From assembly GCF_009856415.1 (NCBI RefSeq), contig NZ_WMEZ01000001.1:558001-622000 (forward strand): a DNA stretch of 64,000 nucleotides, read 5' to 3'. This document shows, in pieces, positions 62,072 to 64,000 of this stretch. Under the pieces are notes generated by a model. It was not told the DNA's origin. It did not search any database and worked only from the letters and a program-made list of their open reading frames with translations. Within the stretch, counting starts at the first letter, position 1; the number at the start of each line of letters is the position of its first letter. The stretch comes from Halobacillus litoralis. Lineage in GTDB: Bacteria; Bacillota; Bacilli; Bacillales; Halobacillaceae. Made by a program: the position numbers and the translations under genes.

Positions 62072-64000
62072 TTATTTTTTTGATATTAACAAATAAAACG
62101 ATGGAACAAGTAAAAGCGTGAGTACTGTTGAAAAAGCGAGTCCGGATACGATCGATACCGCCAAAGGCTTGAACAGCACATCTCCTGTATAAATGATCGG
62201 TGCAAGGGCTGCAATCGATGTTAACGACGTCAGGACGATTGGACGGATCCTTGCCCTGCCTGCTTCTATAACGGCTTCTACATTACTGCTATAACGTTCA
62301 CGGTTTTGCTCAATAAACTCGACAAGAATTACGGAATTCCTTACAACAATACCTGAAAGGGAGACGATGCCTAATACTGCTAAGAAACTGAGCGGTTCCC
62401 CTGAAACGAAAAGTCCTATAATGGCACCTGTCACGGCTAAGAATACGGTTCCTGTGATCAGTAAAGGCATAAGCAGGGAATTGAACTGGATCGCAATCGT
62501 CAGATAGATTAAGAACAAAACGATGACAAACAGTTTGGTTACTTCTACAAAGAACTCGGACCGTGCATCGGTTTCACCGCTTTCTACAAGCGTATAACCT
62601 TCTGGAAGGTCATTTTTAATTACGTTTATGACTTCCGATGATTTTTGAGAGAAGCTGCTTTCCATTCCCTCTTCAGGGTATGCTTCCACTGTGATCGTCC
62701 GATCTCCATCCAAGTGTGGAATCACACCAATCCGTTCGGTTGAGTCTGTCGTGATAATTTCATCAAGCGTAAGAATTTCTGGGGGGCCGCCGCCTTGACT
62801 CGCCTGCTGACTGACAACATTCAGCTCTGAAAGGGCTACACCATCCTCTACACCGTCGTCAACCATGATCTCGATCGGTAATCGTTCCACACCATTGTCA
62901 AAAGTGCCCAAAGGTATTCCGATATTTGCCAGTTGAAGTTGTGATGTGATTTGGTTGATCGCAATGTTATTTTCCGCAAGCAATGTACGATCAGCGCTGT
63001 ATTCCGTGAAGGGCTGTGTCTCGGCATTGAGTGTAGCTATCTCAGCACCTTCCAGCTCACTTAACTGATCTTTTGCTTTCTCTGCCTCTGAAATCAATGT
63101 TTCAATCTCAGGACCTTGGATCTGTAACTGGACAGGTGGGGAAGGTGGTGGACCCGAAACAATGGTTTCAAGGAAAATTTCACTTTCTGGGAACTCTTCC
63201 CTTAAAGGCTCCTCCCATTCCTCAATAAAATCACTAGCACTCGTCTGGTCTCTGTCCACCCGGACGAGAACTTGACCTGTATTCTCACCTGAACGCTGCA
63301 ATCCTGAACTGAATAAGTTAGGAAGGCCACTACCTGAATAAATGGCTGTTTCAGTAATGTTATCTTCAGATTCCTCTAAGAAGTCAGTTAATTCCTGCAA
63401 CCTTTGTTCTGTTTCCTGAATCGTTGTCCCTTGAGAATTCTCAACAGAAATGGTGACTTCAGGACGATCAGCGGCAGGGAAGAATTCAAACGGAATCCGA
63501 ATGGCCAGGGTGGCTAATAGAGCACACACAATAAGGCCAATCAAAGATGTGACGAGTGGCTTCTTCGTAGTGGTAGGAAGAACCCTGTCAGCGTAGATAC
63601 GTTCTAATCGATCAAACAAACCACCGAGAAGTCCCGATTTTGCTTTTTTAGATTGCTTCCTCCGCTTTTTCCTTGCATATTGAACGGTAGGGATGAAGGT
63701 CAGTGCAATGATGGTGGATGCCAACACCGTAAAGATTAAGACCGATGGTAGGGCTCTAATGAAATCCCCGTTCGATCCCGACAGAAATGTTAAAGGCAAG
63801 AAACTGAAAATAATCATGAGTGTAGAAGTGATGATGGACTTGCCGACTTCCTTCACACCTCGGAGGGTACCTTCCATCGGGCCATCTCCGAGTTGGAACC
63901 TCCTTTGAATATTGTCATTAACAACAATAGCGTCGTCTACCAATATACCGATGGCTATAATCATTCCGATGACTGAAATCTGGTTCAAATCGACTCCAAC
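62072..64000 (-). CDS. RND-family efflux transporter (SwrC/AcrB-like), 5' end beyond window
   Basis: Partial gene on the reverse strand; the reading frame continues past the window edge (GVDLNQISVIG at the edge). About 642 residues of the C-terminal two-thirds are present. They begin in the fourth to sixth membrane helices (IGILVDDAIVVNDNIQRRF), then DxxR loop, porter domains and the second helix bundle (FLAVLGIVSLSGIVVRNSVILVEFIEQNR, RIRPIVLTSLTSIAALAPI). VVRNSVILV matches the AcrB/SwrC signature. Proton-driven export of amphiphilic compounds; in B. subtilis SwrC exports surfactin. No stop or frameshift within the visible part. Confidence 0.88.
   Translation of the reverse strand, partial: VGVDLNQISVIGMIIAIGILVDDAIVVNDNIQRRFQLGDGPMEGTLRGVKEVGKSIITSTLMIIFSFLPLTFLSGSNGDFIRALPSVLIFTVLASTIIALTFIPTVQYARKKRRKQSKKAKSGLLGGLFDRLERIYADRVLPTTTKKPLVTSLIGLIVCALLATLAIRIPFEFFPAADRPEVTISVENSQGTTIQETEQRLQELTDFLEESEDNITETAIYSGSGLPNLFSSGLQRSGENTGQVLVRVDRDQTSASDFIEEWEEPLREEFPESEIFLETIVSGPPPSPPVQLQIQGPEIETLISEAEKAKDQLSELEGAEIATLNAETQPFTEYSADRTLLAENNIAINQITSQLQLANIGIPLGTFDNGVERLPIEIMVDDGVEDGVALSELNVVSQQASQGGGPPEILTLDEIITTDSTERIGVIPHLDGDRTITVEAYPEEGMESSFSQKSSEVINVIKNDLPEGYTLVESGETDARSEFFVEVTKLFVIVLFLIYLTIAIQFNSLLMPLLITGTVFLAVTGAIIGLFVSGEPLSFLAVLGIVSLSGIVVRNSVILVEFIEQNRERYSSNVEAVIEAGRARIRPIVLTSLTSIAALAPIIYTGDVLFKPLAVSIVSGLAFSTVLTLLLVPSFYLLISKK

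Overview
The window is a chromosomal block from a low-to-moderate G+C, endospore-forming Bacillaceae bacterium. Its gene order follows, almost gene for gene, the Bacillus subtilis segment from ypbH-gudB to ponA-recU-sspM. Acidic low-complexity tails on secreted proteins, a MITE-like intergenic repeat family and lineage-specific gene losses point away from B. subtilis itself, probably to a moderately halophilic relative (Halobacillus/Pontibacillus-like). That genus guess is inference. I saw no prophage, insertion sequence with a transposase, CRISPR array, rRNA or tRNA.

Layout. 0-6.5 kb: MecA-family adaptor YpbH, D-Ala-D-Ala ligase, catabolic glutamate dehydrogenase with a consensus CcpA site upstream, the bacillithiol disulfide reductase YpdA, asparaginase (reverse strand) and the site-1 protease PrsW. 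6.8-13.6 kb: the germination pair sleB-ypeB, the c-di-GMP receptor ypfA, cmk-plsC, the S1-domain protein and type 2 IPP isomerase. 14.2-22 kb: yphA, the YIEGIA protein and its small partner, der, gpsA, spoVIF, a DUF2768 membrane protein, lipoprotein YphF and spoIVA. 22.5-27.5 kb: hup, mtrB (TRAP), hepS-menG-hepT, ndk and cheR. 27.6-33.7 kb: the aromatic supraoperon aroF-aroB-aroH-hisC-tyrA-aroE, lacking the embedded trp genes. 33.8-43 kb: an unrecognised gene with a sigma-E-like promoter, ypiA-ypiB, ypiF, the menaquinol:cytochrome c reductase qcrABC, ypjA, ypjB, a zinc metallopeptidase and ypjC (reverse). 42.9-52.7 kb: a tightly packed operon ypjD-dapB-mgsA-bshA-cca-birA-panBCD, then dinG. 52.8-57.4 kb: ypmA-ypmB-aspB-asnS-dnaD-nth. 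57.4-62 kb: ponA and recU (reverse), sspM (reverse), a small coiled-coil protein and yppE. The window ends inside an RND efflux gene (reverse).

How the genes work together. Several modules feed one another: chorismate synthesis, prenyl-chain synthesis (fni, hepS, hepT) and MenG support menaquinone, which QcrABC oxidises. panBCD, birA and dapB serve cofactor, biotin and cell-wall metabolism. Sporulation genes (sleB, ypeB, spoVIF, spoIVA, ypjB, sspM, YIEGIA pair) are scattered among housekeeping genes, and four carry recognisable candidate sporulation-sigma promoters.

Best leads: (1) a MITE-like repeat family with about 37-bp terminal inverted arms occurring in at least six intergenic gaps; (2) the gene at 33808-34680, which looks like an amidohydrolase reduced to its non-catalytic composite domain and sits behind a sigma-E-like promoter; (3) TRAP kept without a trp operon in the aromatic cluster; (4) a cre site before gudB; (5) acidic or glutamine-rich tails on QcrC, PonA and SleB. 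Nothing here is clearly a wholly new multi-gene system.
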